From: an uncultured Lachnospiraceae bacterium
Lineage (GTDB): Bacteria; Bacillota; Clostridia; Lachnospirales; Lachnospiraceae
Direction: 5' to 3'
Assembly: GCA_910585765.1 (NCBI GenBank)
Contig: CAJUES010000040.1
Location: 1 to 34,362 of the forward strand
Length of the DNA: 34,362 bases
Under the pieces are notes generated by a model. The model was not told where the DNA came from. It saw only the letters and a program-made list of their open reading frames with translations, and searched no databases. Positions 7,400 through 16,495 of the stretch are shown here, in pieces (position 1 is the first letter of the stretch; each line of letters begins with the position of its first letter). A program made the position numbers and the translations under genes.

Positions 7400-8314
7400 A
7401 TGAGAGAGATTTATTATTTGACCAAGAGAAATATGCTGCTTTATGTCCGGGATCATGTGTCCGTCTTTTTTTCCGTGCTGTCCATGCTGATCGTGCTGGC
7501 ATTGATGGTGGTATTTTTGGGCAGCATGAACAGTGAGAATGTGGTGGACGCGCTCGCGGCGTTTGGCGGTGTGCGGGATACTGCGGCGGATGAGAAGAAT
7601 GCCGCCTGGCTGATACAGATGTGGACGCTTGCGGGCATCCTGGAAGTCAACGCGGTCACGATCACGCTGACACTCATGGGGACGATGGTGCAGGACGAGG
7701 CGGGGAACAGGCTGGCGAGTTTTTACATGGCGCCGGTGAAACGGATCAGGATCGCGCTTGGGTATATCATCGCGGCGTGGATCACCGCGACGGGTATGTG
7801 CATGCTGACACTGGCGCTGGGTGAGGGTTACATGGCACTTTGCGGGTATCCGCTGCTCGACGCCGCAGCGTGTCTGAAACTGTTTGGCATGATCGTGTTC
7901 AACACGTTTGCCTGCGCGTCCCTGTTTTATCTGCTGGCGCTGTTTGTCCACAGCGAGAGCGCGTGGAGCAGTCTGATGACGATCATCGGGACGCTGGTCG
8001 GCTTTGTGGGAGCGATCTACCTGCCGATGTCCATGCTGCCGGAGCGCGTGGGCAGCGTGCTGAAATGCCTTCCGGTGCTGCACGGCGCCGCGATGATGCG
8101 GGAGGTCTGCACGGAAGACGCCATCGCACAGACATTTGAGGGACTGCCAGGGATCGCGGGGGAGCAGTTTCGCGAGCAGATGGGAGTGACCGTTTTTGCG
8201 GGTGACAGGGAAGTATCTTTGCAGTTTCAGTTTTTATTGATCGCAGTGTATGCTATAATAGCCATAACCGTATCGGTGTGGATCAGCAGGCGGCGCAAAT
8301 TGAGGGACCGTTAG
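7400..8314 (+). CDS. ABC-2 type transporter permease
   Basis: A 304-residue integral membrane protein. A cytoplasmic N-terminus (MREIYYLTKRNMLLYVRDH) is followed by a first membrane span at about 20-42, then a large loop and several more spans (about 80-100, 120-150, 160-185, 190-215), with a last one near 275-297. This is the ABC-2 permease pattern for drug, peptide or polysaccharide export. The start ATG 7400 follows the ATPase stop by one base, implying translational coupling. Its partner ATPase (6768-7398) is broken, so this permease is either orphaned or uses another ATPase. A LytTR regulator and a DUF3021 protein follow in the same direction, the usual company of such exporters. The substrate is unknown. 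Confidence 0.8.
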   Translation: MREIYYLTKRNMLLYVRDHVSVFFSVLSMLIVLALMVVFLGSMNSENVVDALAAFGGVRDTAADEKNAAWLIQMWTLAGILEVNAVTITLTLMGTMVQDEAGNRLASFYMAPVKRIRIALGYIIAAWITATGMCMLTLALGEGYMALCGYPLLDAAACLKLFGMIVFNTFACASLFYLLALFVHSESAWSSLMTIIGTLVGFVGAIYLPMSMLPERVGSVLKCLPVLHGAAMMREVCTEDAIAQTFEGLPGIAGEQFREQMGVTVFAGDREVSLQFQFLLIAVYAIIAITVSVWISRRRKLRDR

Positions 8315-8404
8315 GCGCTGCAGCGGGGACATGTGCAGGTCGTGCGGGTCGTCTGTGGGCGGCACCTGACGGCAGATCCGGGGTACGGGGGACTTGGAGG
8401 GATT

Positions 8405-8842
8405 ATGAAGATTACGATTACAGAGCCGGGCGAGGGAGAGGAAGACGAGATCATTGTCCGCTGCCGCCATATGGATCAGCAGCTGTTAAAATTGATATAT
8501 GCGATCAAAGCCGGGCGCGAGAGGATCACGGCGCTGCAGGACGGAGATTATTTTCAGGTCGCGCCGGATGAGATCTACTATTTCGAGGCGGTGGACAGCA
8601 AGGTCTTTCTGTATCTGGAAAAAGAGGTCTATGAGACGAAGCTGAAACTGTATGAGCTGGAAGAGATTTTCCGGAATACGGATTTTTTCCGCGCGTCCAA
8701 GTCCTGCATTGTCAATCTGTCAAAGGTGAAGCGGCTGAGTCCTGCCTTTAACGGCAGGTTTGAGGCGCTGATGCGAAACGGGGAGCGGGTGATCATCTCG
8801 AGACAGTACGTTCCGGTGTTGAAGCAAAAACTTGGTCTGTGA
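8405..8842 (+). CDS. LytTR family DNA-binding transcriptional regulator
   Basis: A 145-residue protein ending in a LytTR domain. The features FQVAPDEIYYFEAVDSKVFLY, FRASKSCIVNLSKVKRL and RFEALMRNGERVIISRQYVPVLK (about 55-143) are characteristic. The first 45 residues lack a receiver domain, so it is a stand-alone regulator rather than a classical response regulator. ATG 8405 is preceded by GGAGG (8396-8400). The gene overlaps the ribosome site of the DUF3021 gene that follows; LytTR-DUF3021 pairs usually control a neighbouring ABC exporter and may be membrane-restrained. Here the regulated exporter may be the one upstream or the MacB-like one at 9469. Confidence 0.85.
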   Translation: MKITITEPGEGEEDEIIVRCRHMDQQLLKLIYAIKAGRERITALQDGDYFQVAPDEIYYFEAVDSKVFLYLEKEVYETKLKLYELEEIFRNTDFFRASKSCIVNLSKVKRLSPAFNGRFEALMRNGERVIISRQYVPVLKQKLGL

Positions 8843-8856
8843 GGAGGTGTGTTCTG

Positions 8857-9285
8857 GTGGAACGGTTGAAGGATATGTTTTTTGTCTTTGTCTGCGTGAC
8901 GACCTGCGTGCTGTTCGTGACGGCGATGTATATAACGGTATTCTGGCAGCAGGCAGTGCTGGGGGTGGAGATCCTGTGGCAGATCCTGGTCGTGTCTTTT
9001 CTGTGCAGTGTCGTGACGTTCTTCTATCCGCGGCGGGAGGTCGGCAAAAAGGCGATGTTGTCCATATACATCTGTCACTATGTTCTGACGAATGCGATCG
9101 TTCTGGGCTGTGGGATCTGGTTTGAGTGGTTTTATATCGACAATCTGCCGATGGTGCTGGCGATGCTCTTAGCCATAGCGGTCATCTTTGCGCTGGTCTC
9201 CGCTGTCGCGTGGCGGCGGGGAAAGCAGCAGGCGGAGTTGCTGAATGAGCGGCTGCAAAAGTACCAGCAGGAGCATAGGGATTGA
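8857..9285 (+). CDS. DUF3021 family membrane protein
   Basis: A small protein of about 142 residues with four predicted membrane spans (FFVFVCVTTCVLFVTAMYI, LWQILVVSFLCSVVTFF, the span around YICHYVLTNAIVLGCGIW, and MVLAMLLAIAVIFALVSAVAW), then a charged tail. DUF3021 proteins are typically encoded directly after a LytTR regulator and are thought to modulate it. I chose GTG 8857 because AGGAGG (8842-8847) sits 9 bases before it; the upstream GTG at 8839 overlaps that site. The gene begins 14 bases after the LytTR stop codon, consistent with one operon. Confidence 0.75.
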   Translation: MERLKDMFFVFVCVTTCVLFVTAMYITVFWQQAVLGVEILWQILVVSFLCSVVTFFYPRREVGKKAMLSIYICHYVLTNAIVLGCGIWFEWFYIDNLPMVLAMLLAIAVIFALVSAVAWRRGKQQAELLNERLQKYQQEHRD

Positions 9286-9468
9286 TGGGCACTGTACGTG
9301 TTTCTCTGCGTTTCTGTGAAGACGGACTGCACAATTGATAAAAAAATAAAATGTTGAGCTAATTTTGAGATTTGTGATCTACACTCCTTGTGAAGTCAGT
9401 ACTCAAGTCTTAGGGGCTGTAAAAAGCCGGAAGGAGTACGAATAACAGACAAAAAGGAGAGTGTTTTT
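9286..9468 (+). other. intergenic region before the MacB-like exporter
   Basis: AT-rich stretch with no gene. It ends with AAAAAGGAGAG as the ribosome site for ATG 9469. I see only weak promoter-like words (TTGATA at 9336-9341 with a poor -10) and no convincing terminator, so read-through from the LytTR operon is possible. Confidence 0.4.
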
Positions 9469-10149
9469 ATGTTGATCAAAGCAGAAGGACTGAGCAAAGT
9501 GTACGGGGGCGGTGAGAACAAGGTCACTGCGCTCCACAGGGCAAACCTGCAGATCGCGGAGGGGGATTTCATCTCGATCATGGGACCGTCCGGCAGCGGC
9601 AAGAGCACCCTGCTGCATCTGTTGTCAGGTCTGGATTTTCCCACGGAGGGAAGATTGTCCTACGATGGAAAGGACATATATGGATTGAATGACAAAGAGC
9701 TGTCGGCTTTCCGACGCAGACGGATCGGATTTATTTTCCAGCAGTTTCATCTGCTGCCCGTCCTGACGGCGCGGGAGAATATACTGATGCCGCTGCTGCT
9801 GGACAGGAGGCAGGCGGATCCGGCATATCTCGAGGAGCTGGCAGCGATGCTCGGCATCAGTGACCGCCTGACACATCTGCCGCACGAGCTGAGCGGCGGG
9901 CAGCAGCAGCGGGTGGCGATCGCGCGCGCACTGATCGCCGGACCGGATGTCATCTTTGCGGATGAGCCGACCGGAAATCTGGACAGCAGGAGCGGCGCGG
10001 AAGTCATGAAGATGCTTGGGGATATCCGGAGCAGGATGAATAAGACGCTCGTCGTCATCACACACGACAGCCGGATCGCGCAGATGGCGGAGCGGAGATT
10101 GGTGATCATGGACGGCATTTTGACCGAGGAGGGGGTGGCAGGGCGATGA
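9469..10149 (+). CDS. ABC transporter ATP-binding protein, MacB/LolD-like
   Basis: A 226-residue complete ATPase. Walker A is GPSGSGKSTLLH (about 41-52), the Q-loop is FIFQQFHLLPVLTARENI, the signature is LSGGQQQRVAIARAL (about 140), Walker B is VIFADEPTGNLDS, and the H-loop is VVITHD. This is the MacB/LolD/BceA class that drives FtsX-type permeases by mechanotransmission rather than classical transport. It overlaps the downstream permease by four bases (ATGA, 10146-10149), so the two proteins are made together. Likely roles are antimicrobial-peptide resistance, peptide export or lipoprotein handling; the substrate cannot be deduced. No two-component system of the BceRS type is adjacent. Confidence 0.92.
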   Translation: MLIKAEGLSKVYGGGENKVTALHRANLQIAEGDFISIMGPSGSGKSTLLHLLSGLDFPTEGRLSYDGKDIYGLNDKELSAFRRRRIGFIFQQFHLLPVLTARENILMPLLLDRRQADPAYLEELAAMLGISDRLTHLPHELSGGQQQRVAIARALIAGPDVIFADEPTGNLDSRSGAEVMKMLGDIRSRMNKTLVVITHDSRIAQMAERRLVIMDGILTEEGVAGR

Positions 10150-12692
10150 GATCGTTTCGTTCGTATTATGTGTTGGCATGGAGAGAGATCATGGGGCAGA
10201 AGGTTGTGTCCAGCCTCATCCTGATCGCAGTCGTGTTGTCCACAGTCATGACTACTGCTGTCGGACAGTCCGTGGGTGTGCTGGATGCGATGCGCAGACA
10301 GCAGGCGGTCGCGATCGGGGGTGACAGATACGCATCGTTTGTGCAGCTGACCGGGGAGCAGGCGCGTGCCGTGGAGGAGGACGACAGGATTTCCTATGCG
10401 GGACGTTCCGTCCAGCTGGGGGCGATGGAGCTGAATGATCTGCTGAAACTGAATCTGGAAGAGTACTGGGGAGACGGGCTGGATCTGTATCCGGCATACA
10501 CCCGGATTGTGGAGGGACGGCTGCCCGAGAAGCCGCTGGAGGTCGCACTGCCGGAAGATGCCCTGCAGTTTCTCGGATTTACGGGTGAGATCGGTGATAC
10601 GATATCGCTGCCGCTGTCCAAGGCGCTTCGCCATGGTATCATGATCGAGTCCTATGATTATGAGGCGGATTTTGTCCTCACCGGCATCACACAGAGCAAT
10701 TATCTGGGTTACGTGTACGGATATATCCGCGGCTTTGCGGGAGAGGGGACCGCGGCAGAGATCCTGCCGCAGGAATATCTTTATTACAATATGGATATCC
10801 GGACGGCAGAGCGGCGGAATTTTCAGGCGGTCATCGATGACATGGCGGGCAGTCTGGGACTTCATGAGCTGGACACACTGTACAATCACCCCTATCTGAA
10901 TGCGCTGGGGATCCGGTACAGTGCGGACGAGGAAAGCATGATGCTCGACGACGACGGTTTTTGGCTTGTTATCCTGGTGGGGATTTTGGCGGCGGGATTG
11001 ATCTTGATGGCGGCGGGGCTTGTGATCTACAATATCCTAAAGATTGCGATCACCCGGCGGATCGGGCAGTACGGCATACTCCGCGCAGTCGGTGCAGAGA
11101 GAGGGCAGCTGTACCGCATCGTGGCGGCGGAGATCCTGGCGGTCTGCCTTTGCGGCATCCCCGTCGGAATGGCTGGCGGGTTCCTGTCCGCCAAAGGGAT
11201 TTTGGGCGCGGTGCTGAACCAGTTGTCCCCGGAGATGTTTCTCGCGGCAGATACGGCACAGCTTCAGGATCTGATCGCAGAAAACAGCGGCGGCAAATGG
11301 GGGTATCTTCTCGTGAGCGGGTTGATCACGCTGCTGTTTGCGTTTCTGGCGGCGGCACCGGCAGCGCGTTTTGCGGCGAAAGCCGCTCCTGTGACGGCGA
11401 TGCACAAGATGGCATCCGCCGGGGCAGGGGGCGCCAAAACCGGCCGCGGGCGGCGCAGGAGCAGTGCGCACAGGCACAAAAACATACGGGGGTTTGAGCG
11501 CTATTATGCGGCGCTCAACATGCGGCGCAACAAAAGCCGCACCGCCATCACTGTCTTGTCGCTGGTCATGAGTATCACTGTATTTGTCACGCTGCAGGGG
11601 TATCTCACACTGTTGGGCGTGTCGGATGCGGAACCGGAGCATATGGGGGATTACTCGATCGTGAATGAGTACGCCGGATTTTCACAGGAAGAACTGCGTC
11701 AGATGGAATCCGAGGCCTGCGTGTCGGCTGTGGCGGCGCAGCAGTTTACGCTGTACGAGCCGGATGAACAGTATGCCCCCGCAGGGATCGAGACCGATAT
11801 CGATTTTGCGGGCAACCCTGTCGAGCGGTTCCAGATCTATGGCGTCAATGACTGTTGGGCAGATTATCGCTTTGACGGGTGGCTGACAGAGGAACAGATG
11901 AATGCGCTAAAGACTGGGGAGGGCTGTGTCGTCCGCAATCCGCTCCCTATCGATATAGAAGGATTGGAGGCAGGGACGACGTGTGTGTCGGAGGGCAGCA
12001 CGATCACCATAGCCGGCAAAAGGCTGCAGGTACTGCTGTCGCTGGACGGCTACGAAGGCTATTTCAGCGTCGGGAACAACGGTTTTTGCAACGGACTGCA
12101 GGTGCTTGTGAGTGACCGGCTCTATCCGCAGCTGACCGGCACGGATGTGTATGCGGAGTTTTGCCCGATCTTGAGTGCGGGCGCGGACAGGGAGGCATTT
12201 GACCGCACGCTTGACGGACTCTGCGCGCGCGTTGCCGGAACGACATGGGTGTCCTATGAGGAAACGGACAGACAGCTTGCGGAGAGCAGCGCGCAGATTC
12301 AGCTGCTTGCATGGGGGCTGATCCTGCTGATCGGTCTCATCGGTATACTGAATATCATCAATACCGTATATACGAATATCCATACGCGGATCGCGGAGAT
12401 CGGCACACAGCGGGCGATCGGCATGAGTGCGGGGAGCCTGTACAGGACCTTTCTGTGGGAAGGAGCCTACTATGGCATCTTTGCGGCGGTCATCGGGAGT
12501 GCAGCCGGGTATCTGTGCACGATCCTCGTGGAGTCGGCTGGCGCGGGCGAGTTTCATCTGACTGCCCCTCCGCTGGCTGCGATGGCGGAAGCCGCCGCAT
12601 TGTCGATCGCAGCCTGCCTGCTCGCGACAGCCGTTCCGCTGCGGCGGATCGCGAGGATGAGCATTGTGGAGTCGATCGAGACGCAGGAGTGA
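10146..12692 (+). CDS. FtsX-like ABC transporter permease
   Basis: An 848-residue permease with two FtsX repeats. An N-terminal span (VVSSLILIAVVLSTVMTTAV, about 18-40) precedes an extracellular domain of about 220 residues. Three spans follow at about 275-300, 320-350 and 385-410. A basic linker (KTGRGRRRSSAHRHKN) leads to a fifth span (TAITVLSLVMSITVFVTLQG), a second extracellular domain, and three final spans at about 720-840 with the FtsX motif RIAEIGTQRAIGMS. The two-domain layout equals that of many Firmicute exporters fed by MacB-type ATPases. It is translationally coupled to the ATPase upstream. It ends just before the Septu promoter, with no clear terminator between. The substrate is unknown. 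Confidence 0.9.
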   Translation: MRSFRSYYVLAWREIMGQKVVSSLILIAVVLSTVMTTAVGQSVGVLDAMRRQQAVAIGGDRYASFVQLTGEQARAVEEDDRISYAGRSVQLGAMELNDLLKLNLEEYWGDGLDLYPAYTRIVEGRLPEKPLEVALPEDALQFLGFTGEIGDTISLPLSKALRHGIMIESYDYEADFVLTGITQSNYLGYVYGYIRGFAGEGTAAEILPQEYLYYNMDIRTAERRNFQAVIDDMAGSLGLHELDTLYNHPYLNALGIRYSADEESMMLDDDGFWLVILVGILAAGLILMAAGLVIYNILKIAITRRIGQYGILRAVGAERGQLYRIVAAEILAVCLCGIPVGMAGGFLSAKGILGAVLNQLSPEMFLAADTAQLQDLIAENSGGKWGYLLVSGLITLLFAFLAAAPAARFAAKAAPVTAMHKMASAGAGGAKTGRGRRRSSAHRHKNIRGFERYYAALNMRRNKSRTAITVLSLVMSITVFVTLQGYLTLLGVSDAEPEHMGDYSIVNEYAGFSQEELRQMESEACVSAVAAQQFTLYEPDEQYAPAGIETDIDFAGNPVERFQIYGVNDCWADYRFDGWLTEEQMNALKTGEGCVVRNPLPIDIEGLEAGTTCVSEGSTITIAGKRLQVLLSLDGYEGYFSVGNNGFCNGLQVLVSDRLYPQLTGTDVYAEFCPILSAGADREAFDRTLDGLCARVAGTTWVSYEETDRQLAESSAQIQLLAWGLILLIGLIGILNIINTVYTNIHTRIAEIGTQRAIGMSAGSLYRTFLWEGAYYGIFAAVIGSAAGYLCTILVESAGAGEFHLTAPPLAAMAEAAALSIAACLLATAVPLRRIARMSIVESIETQE

Positions 12693-12718
12693 GAGATCAT
12701 GAGGTGGTAAAATAAACA

Positions 12719-12747
12719 TTGCACAGTGTATTTATGTAAGGTATAAT
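12719..12747 (+). promoter_or_regulatory. sigma-A promoter of the Septu operon
   Basis: TTGCAC (-35, 12719-12724) and a perfect TATAAT (-10, 12742-12747) are separated by 17 bases. Transcription would start near 12754, about 57 bases before the ptuA ATG. It gives the defence module its own promoter. Confidence 0.7.
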
Positions 12748-12810
12748 GAAAACAGTCAAGAGCTTTTTCAATTTCTGCAGATATGAATAATACAAAAAGC
12801 AGGTGGATCA

Positions 12811-14064
12811 ATGAGAATCGATTTTGTGGAACTGTGCAATTTTAGAAATATAGAATTACAAAAAATATCCTTTGAGAACAAAAACTTTATAGTCCTGATC
12901 GGGGAAAACGGAAGCGGTAAGACAACGATCCTAGAAGCGATCACCAAAGCTTTTGTGCCAGTTCTGAGAGCAGTTAACGGCGAGGCTGTGAAACGATGTG
13001 ACTTGACAAACGGTGATATCAGATGTGGAGCTGCGGCATCGACAGTGACGGTTGGAATCTCATTGGAGGATGATAAATATGTATGGACAAATAAAAGGCG
13101 TCTTTCCCCGCAGATGACACTTGATGAAATGACTGTCTGGAAAACACCGATATCAAATGATCTGAAGAGTTTAAAAAGCAAGTATATTGAATGTGTGGAA
13201 AAAAGAAGACTTCCGTTGGTTCTTTACTATGGAACAGACAGGATTATCCGCGATGTGCCGCAGCGAGGACATATTAAAAATTTTGAGGTGACAGACGCGC
13301 TTCGAAATTGTTTTGACAATGTTAATTATTTTAGAGATTTTTATGATTGGTTTAAAACAGAGGAGGATATAGAACTCAGAGGTCTTCGCGATGACCGGAA
13401 CTATAGAAATCCCAAATTGGATTGTGTCCGAACTGCCCTGGAGCGAACGATCAAAGGTTACAGTAATCTTAGGATAGAACTGGCGCCGTCAAGGATGCTC
13501 CTGACGAGCCCCCAGGGGACGGATCTGCAGATCGATCAGCTTAGTGGCGGGTATAAGGCAGTTCTTTCAGTGGTGGCAGATATTGCAAAAAGATTGGCAA
13601 TAGCAAATCCGGACGCGGAAAATCCGCTGGAGGAAGAAGCGGTCATATTGATAGATGAGTTAGATCTGCATCTTCACCCCAGATGGCAGAAGACGATCGT
13701 GGAGGATCTCAAGAGGACTTTTCCAAACTGCCAGTTTATCATCACGACACATTCGCCGTTTATCATCCAGTCGTTGCAAGCGGGGGAGTTGTTTGATATT
13801 GGTATGATGCAGTATGCTGCGGAATGTGGGAGTTATAACGGCTGGAGTATAGATGTCATCCAGGAACAGAAGATGGGTGTAGCACAAAAAACATCAGCGT
13901 TCAACACGCAGATTGAAGCGTTCTCTCAAGCGATGGATCATGGAGACTTTGAGCGGGCGAAGATGCTTTATTTGGACTTAAAGACTATGGTACACCCTGA
14001 GAGTCCTGAGAACAGAATTTTAGATTTGGATTTGGAGATGATGACGGCGGATGATAAAACTTGA
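12811..14064 (+). CDS. ptuA: Septu anti-phage system ATPase PtuA
   Basis: A 417-residue RecF/SMC-like AAA ATPase. Walker A GENGSGKT is at 31-38, the signature QLSGGYK at 243-249, Walker B ILIDELDLHLHP with D282 and E283, and the switch histidine in TTHSPF at 312-317. The split between the N-terminal Walker A and the C-terminal signature/Walker B, and the fused stop/start with an HNH protein, match Septu (PtuA plus PtuB), in which PtuA assembles with PtuB and activates its nuclease on infection. The start ATG 12811 has AGGTGG upstream. Its stop overlaps the ptuB start by 14 bases. Base composition is more AT-rich than the flanking exporter and symporter genes, suggesting recent arrival. No reverse transcriptase or retron RNA is seen, so it is a stand-alone Septu rather than a retron effector. 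Confidence 0.85.
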   Translation: MRIDFVELCNFRNIELQKISFENKNFIVLIGENGSGKTTILEAITKAFVPVLRAVNGEAVKRCDLTNGDIRCGAAASTVTVGISLEDDKYVWTNKRRLSPQMTLDEMTVWKTPISNDLKSLKSKYIECVEKRRLPLVLYYGTDRIIRDVPQRGHIKNFEVTDALRNCFDNVNYFRDFYDWFKTEEDIELRGLRDDRNYRNPKLDCVRTALERTIKGYSNLRIELAPSRMLLTSPQGTDLQIDQLSGGYKAVLSVVADIAKRLAIANPDAENPLEEEAVILIDELDLHLHPRWQKTIVEDLKRTFPNCQFIITTHSPFIIQSLQAGELFDIGMMQYAAECGSYNGWSIDVIQEQKMGVAQKTSAFNTQIEAFSQAMDHGDFERAKMLYLDLKTMVHPESPENRILDLDLEMMTADDKT

Positions 14065-14797
14065 ACGGGGAGCATGTCCCAAAGAACTCACAGGGGAAGT
14101 ATGTGAAGAACTGACAAGAATGTACAAGGAGAACAAGGAAAGGGATGTATGGAATTCTCCTAACATAAAAAAGTCTTTAAAAGCAGCACTGTTAGATATG
14201 AGTCATAAAAAGTGTGTCTATTGTGAGTGTGAACTGAATATAGAATCGAAAGATGTTACGATTGATCATTTTCTACCGAAATCAACAAATCCTGACAAAG
14301 TCGTGCAATGGACGAATTTACTTCCGTCATGTCTGCGTTGCAATCGGGCAAAAGGTGATTACGAGGGCAGGATTGTGAATCCCTTTGAAGATATACCCAA
14401 AGAGTATATCGCACTAAGCGTTCAAAACAGATATCGTCTGGAAGGAATTGACATCACGGGAATAGGGAAAAACACGATTGTGTCGATCAATTTGAACGAT
14501 ATACAGCGGGTTATGGTACCGAGGATGGCGGAATGGGAGGAAATACATCAGAGACTGGTTGATATCTCAGAAGACCTGAATGAATATGGATATAAGGAAA
14601 GGTACAGGAAGAGACTGGAGATTCTTATGGGAAAATGTACTGCGGATAATCCATATGCGGCAGTGAAGGCTTCCAACATGCTTGAAGACCGATGTTATCT
14701 CAGCATTAAAAAAAGCATGAAAGAGAATGGGAAGTGGACATACAGGTTAGAGGAAGTGGAGAATGAAATGAAACAGATTGCGCTGCAGTTTGTCTGA
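14051..14797 (+). CDS. ptuB: Septu HNH endonuclease PtuB
   Basis: A 248-residue HNH nuclease of the TIGR02646/PtuB type. The zinc-binding CVYC (55-58) and CLRC (94-97) frame the catalytic DH pair D72-H73 in IDHFLPKS, and N98 with RAKGD completes the fold. In Septu, PtuB is the DNA-cutting effector held in complex with PtuA. All metal and catalytic residues look intact. The C-terminal half (about 120-248) is helical and charged. Translation is coupled to ptuA by the 14-base overlap. A clean terminator follows at 14803-14828, and copy 2 of the palindromic repeat begins at its T-run. Confidence 0.87.
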   Translation: MIKLERGACPKELTGEVCEELTRMYKENKERDVWNSPNIKKSLKAALLDMSHKKCVYCECELNIESKDVTIDHFLPKSTNPDKVVQWTNLLPSCLRCNRAKGDYEGRIVNPFEDIPKEYIALSVQNRYRLEGIDITGIGKNTIVSINLNDIQRVMVPRMAEWEEIHQRLVDISEDLNEYGYKERYRKRLEILMGKCTADNPYAAVKASNMLEDRCYLSIKKSMKENGKWTYRLEEVENEMKQIALQFV

Positions 14798-14802
14798 TAT
14801 AT

Positions 14803-14828
14803 AAAAAGGCGGTTTATACCGCCTTTTT
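14803..14828 (+). terminator. intrinsic terminator of the Septu operon
   Basis: AAAAAGGCGGT and ACCGCCTTTTT form a perfect stem with a 4-nt loop. The outer A and T runs make it bidirectional. Confidence 0.9.
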
Positions 14829-14905
14829 ATGCGCACGGGCACCCAGAGGAAGAATGTCATCAAACCGATAAATCGGTTCGCTGACGGGTGCCCGGCGCGC
14901 GAGTA
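14826..14905 (+). repeat. palindromic repeat, copy 2 (terminator-adjacent family)
   Basis: It begins inside the T-run of the Septu terminator with TTTATGCGCACGGGCACCC (14826-14844) and ends GGGTGCCCGGCGCGCGAGTA (14886-14905). The ends pair (GGGCACCC with GGGTGCCC, plus GCGC with GCGC). The loop holds an inner hairpin AACCGAT/ATCGGTT (14863-14878) and the word GGAAGAATG (14848-14856) shared with copy 1. The terminal 20 bases are identical to copy 1. Confidence 0.8.
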
Positions 14906-14938
14906 GGGGAGAAGATCATTCCCCTGCTTGATTATATG

Positions 14939-16474
14939 TCAGGATTCCTCCTCCTTCAGATATTCCCTGCTTGACACTTTTGCGGTATTGTCATAGCATT
15001 TGAATATTTTATTGACAAAAGTGCTGTCTATCTTCGGTGTCGCCAGGCTGACGACGGGGGTGACGATCAATCCGACGATCATGGCGGCTGCACCTGCGTT
15101 GATCGGCGAGGCGATGAACTTGAAGAACATATTGGACACCGTGATGCCTACACCGCAGGCAAAGCTTGCCCACACGCCGGCTCTGGTGACGCCCTTCCAG
15201 TACAGACCATAGAGGAACGGTGCGAGGAAGGCGCCTGCGAGGGCACCCCATGAGATTCCCATGAGCTGTGCAATGAAGGTGGGCGGGTTCAGTGCCAGCA
15301 CGACAGAGATCACGATGAAAAACACGATCAACACGCGTATGTAGACCAGCTGCTTTTTGTCGTCCATGTCCTTCACGATATTGCCCTTGATAAAGTCAAG
15401 CGTGAGCGTCGAAGCCGAGGTCAGCACCAGCGAGGAGAGCGTCGACATGGAAGCCGAGAGCACTAAAATGATCACAATGCCGATCAGGATATCGGGCAGT
15501 GTCGACAGCATGGACGGAACGATCGCGTCATACAGGACGGAACCGTCAGCCTTGTACAGCGCCGGCGAGTCGAACAGCCGCCCGAATCCGCCGAGGAAGT
15601 AGCAGCCGCCGGACACGATGACCGCAAAAAAAGTGGAGACGATCGTGCCGGTCTTGATCGCCTTCTCGCTCTTGATCGCATAGAACTTGTGGACCATCTG
15701 GGGAAGTCCCCATGTTCCCAGCGATGTGAGGATGATGACGCCCAGAAGGTTCAGGGGATCTGTGCCGAAAAACGATGCGAAAGCACCCTGCTGTCCCATC
15801 GTGACAGGCACATCGGACGGGAGCTCGGAGAGTTTTCGGACAGCCTCGATAAATCCGCCCTGACCGGAGAGCACAGCGGCGATGACGGCAACAATGCCAA
15901 ACAGCATGATGATGCCCTGGATAAAGTCATTGATCGCGGTTGCCATGTAGCCGCCGAGGATGACGTACACGCCGGTGAGCACAGCCATCGTGATCACACA
16001 GACCGTGTAGGGAATGTCGAAAGCCATGCCGAACAGTCTGGAAAGTCCGTTGTACACAGAGGCGGTGTATGGGATCATAAACACGAACGCGATCGCGGAA
16101 GCCACGACCCTCAGCACATTGCTGTCATAGCGCCTGCCGAAAAAGTCGGGCATAGTCGCGACCTCGAGGTGATGTGTCATGACTCTGGTCCGCCTGCCCA
16201 TCGCGACCCACGCAAGCAGCGAACCGATCACCGCGTTTCCGAGTCCGATCCATGTGGAGGCAAGACCGTACTTCCAGCCAAACTGCCCCGCGTAGCCGAC
16301 GAACACGACCGCGGAAAAGTAGGAAGTGCCGTAGGCGAACGCCGAGAGCCAGGGACCCACGCTCCGCCCGCCGAGCACGAAATCTGTCATGCTGTTCGCA
16401 CTCTTTCTGGCGTACAGCCCGACTGCGATCATGCACCCAAAGAACAATATCAGTAATATGATTTTGATAAGCAT
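14939..16474 (-). CDS. sodium:solute symporter family protein (SSS, PutP-like)
   Basis: A 511-residue membrane protein with about 13 spans, matching the SSS family that carries proline, pantothenate, sugars or other solutes with sodium. The N-terminal region YARKSANSMTDFVLGGRSVGP and SAFAYGTSYFSAVVFVGYAG is the conserved substrate/Na core (first spans), and GGYMATAINDFIQGIIMLF is the typical span-6 motif. Length and overall sequence are PutP-like, but the substrate cannot be fixed. The GGGAGGAG ribosome site is at 16488-16495. A 416-bp cassette is inserted immediately upstream, its target duplication starting at 16496, so the gene is now separated from its likely native promoter (16989-17018) and probably relies on transcription through the cassette. 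Confidence 0.88.
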   Translation of the reverse strand: MLIKIILLILFFGCMIAVGLYARKSANSMTDFVLGGRSVGPWLSAFAYGTSYFSAVVFVGYAGQFGWKYGLASTWIGLGNAVIGSLLAWVAMGRRTRVMTHHLEVATMPDFFGRRYDSNVLRVVASAIAFVFMIPYTASVYNGLSRLFGMAFDIPYTVCVITMAVLTGVYVILGGYMATAINDFIQGIIMLFGIVAVIAAVLSGQGGFIEAVRKLSELPSDVPVTMGQQGAFASFFGTDPLNLLGVIILTSLGTWGLPQMVHKFYAIKSEKAIKTGTIVSTFFAVIVSGGCYFLGGFGRLFDSPALYKADGSVLYDAIVPSMLSTLPDILIGIVIILVLSASMSTLSSLVLTSASTLTLDFIKGNIVKDMDDKKQLVYIRVLIVFFIVISVVLALNPPTFIAQLMGISWGALAGAFLAPFLYGLYWKGVTRAGVWASFACGVGITVSNMFFKFIASPINAGAAAMIVGLIVTPVVSLATPKIDSTFVNKIFKCYDNTAKVSSREYLKEEES

Positions 16475-16495
16475 AATGATGATGCTCCTCCCTTA

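Noticed and set aside
12811..14797. Retron of the Ec78 type (which also uses PtuAB)
   Set aside because: No reverse transcriptase gene or msr-msd-like RNA is present upstream or downstream.
14826..14905. CRISPR repeat or group II intron at the palindromic element
   Set aside because: Only isolated copies far apart, no spacers, and less than 100 bp with no reverse transcriptase or intron domain.
15689..16456. Long plus-strand open frame opposite the symporter (255 codons)
   Set aside because: Shadow of the real minus-strand gene; its translation is rich in H, R and D without any domain, and it has no ribosome site.
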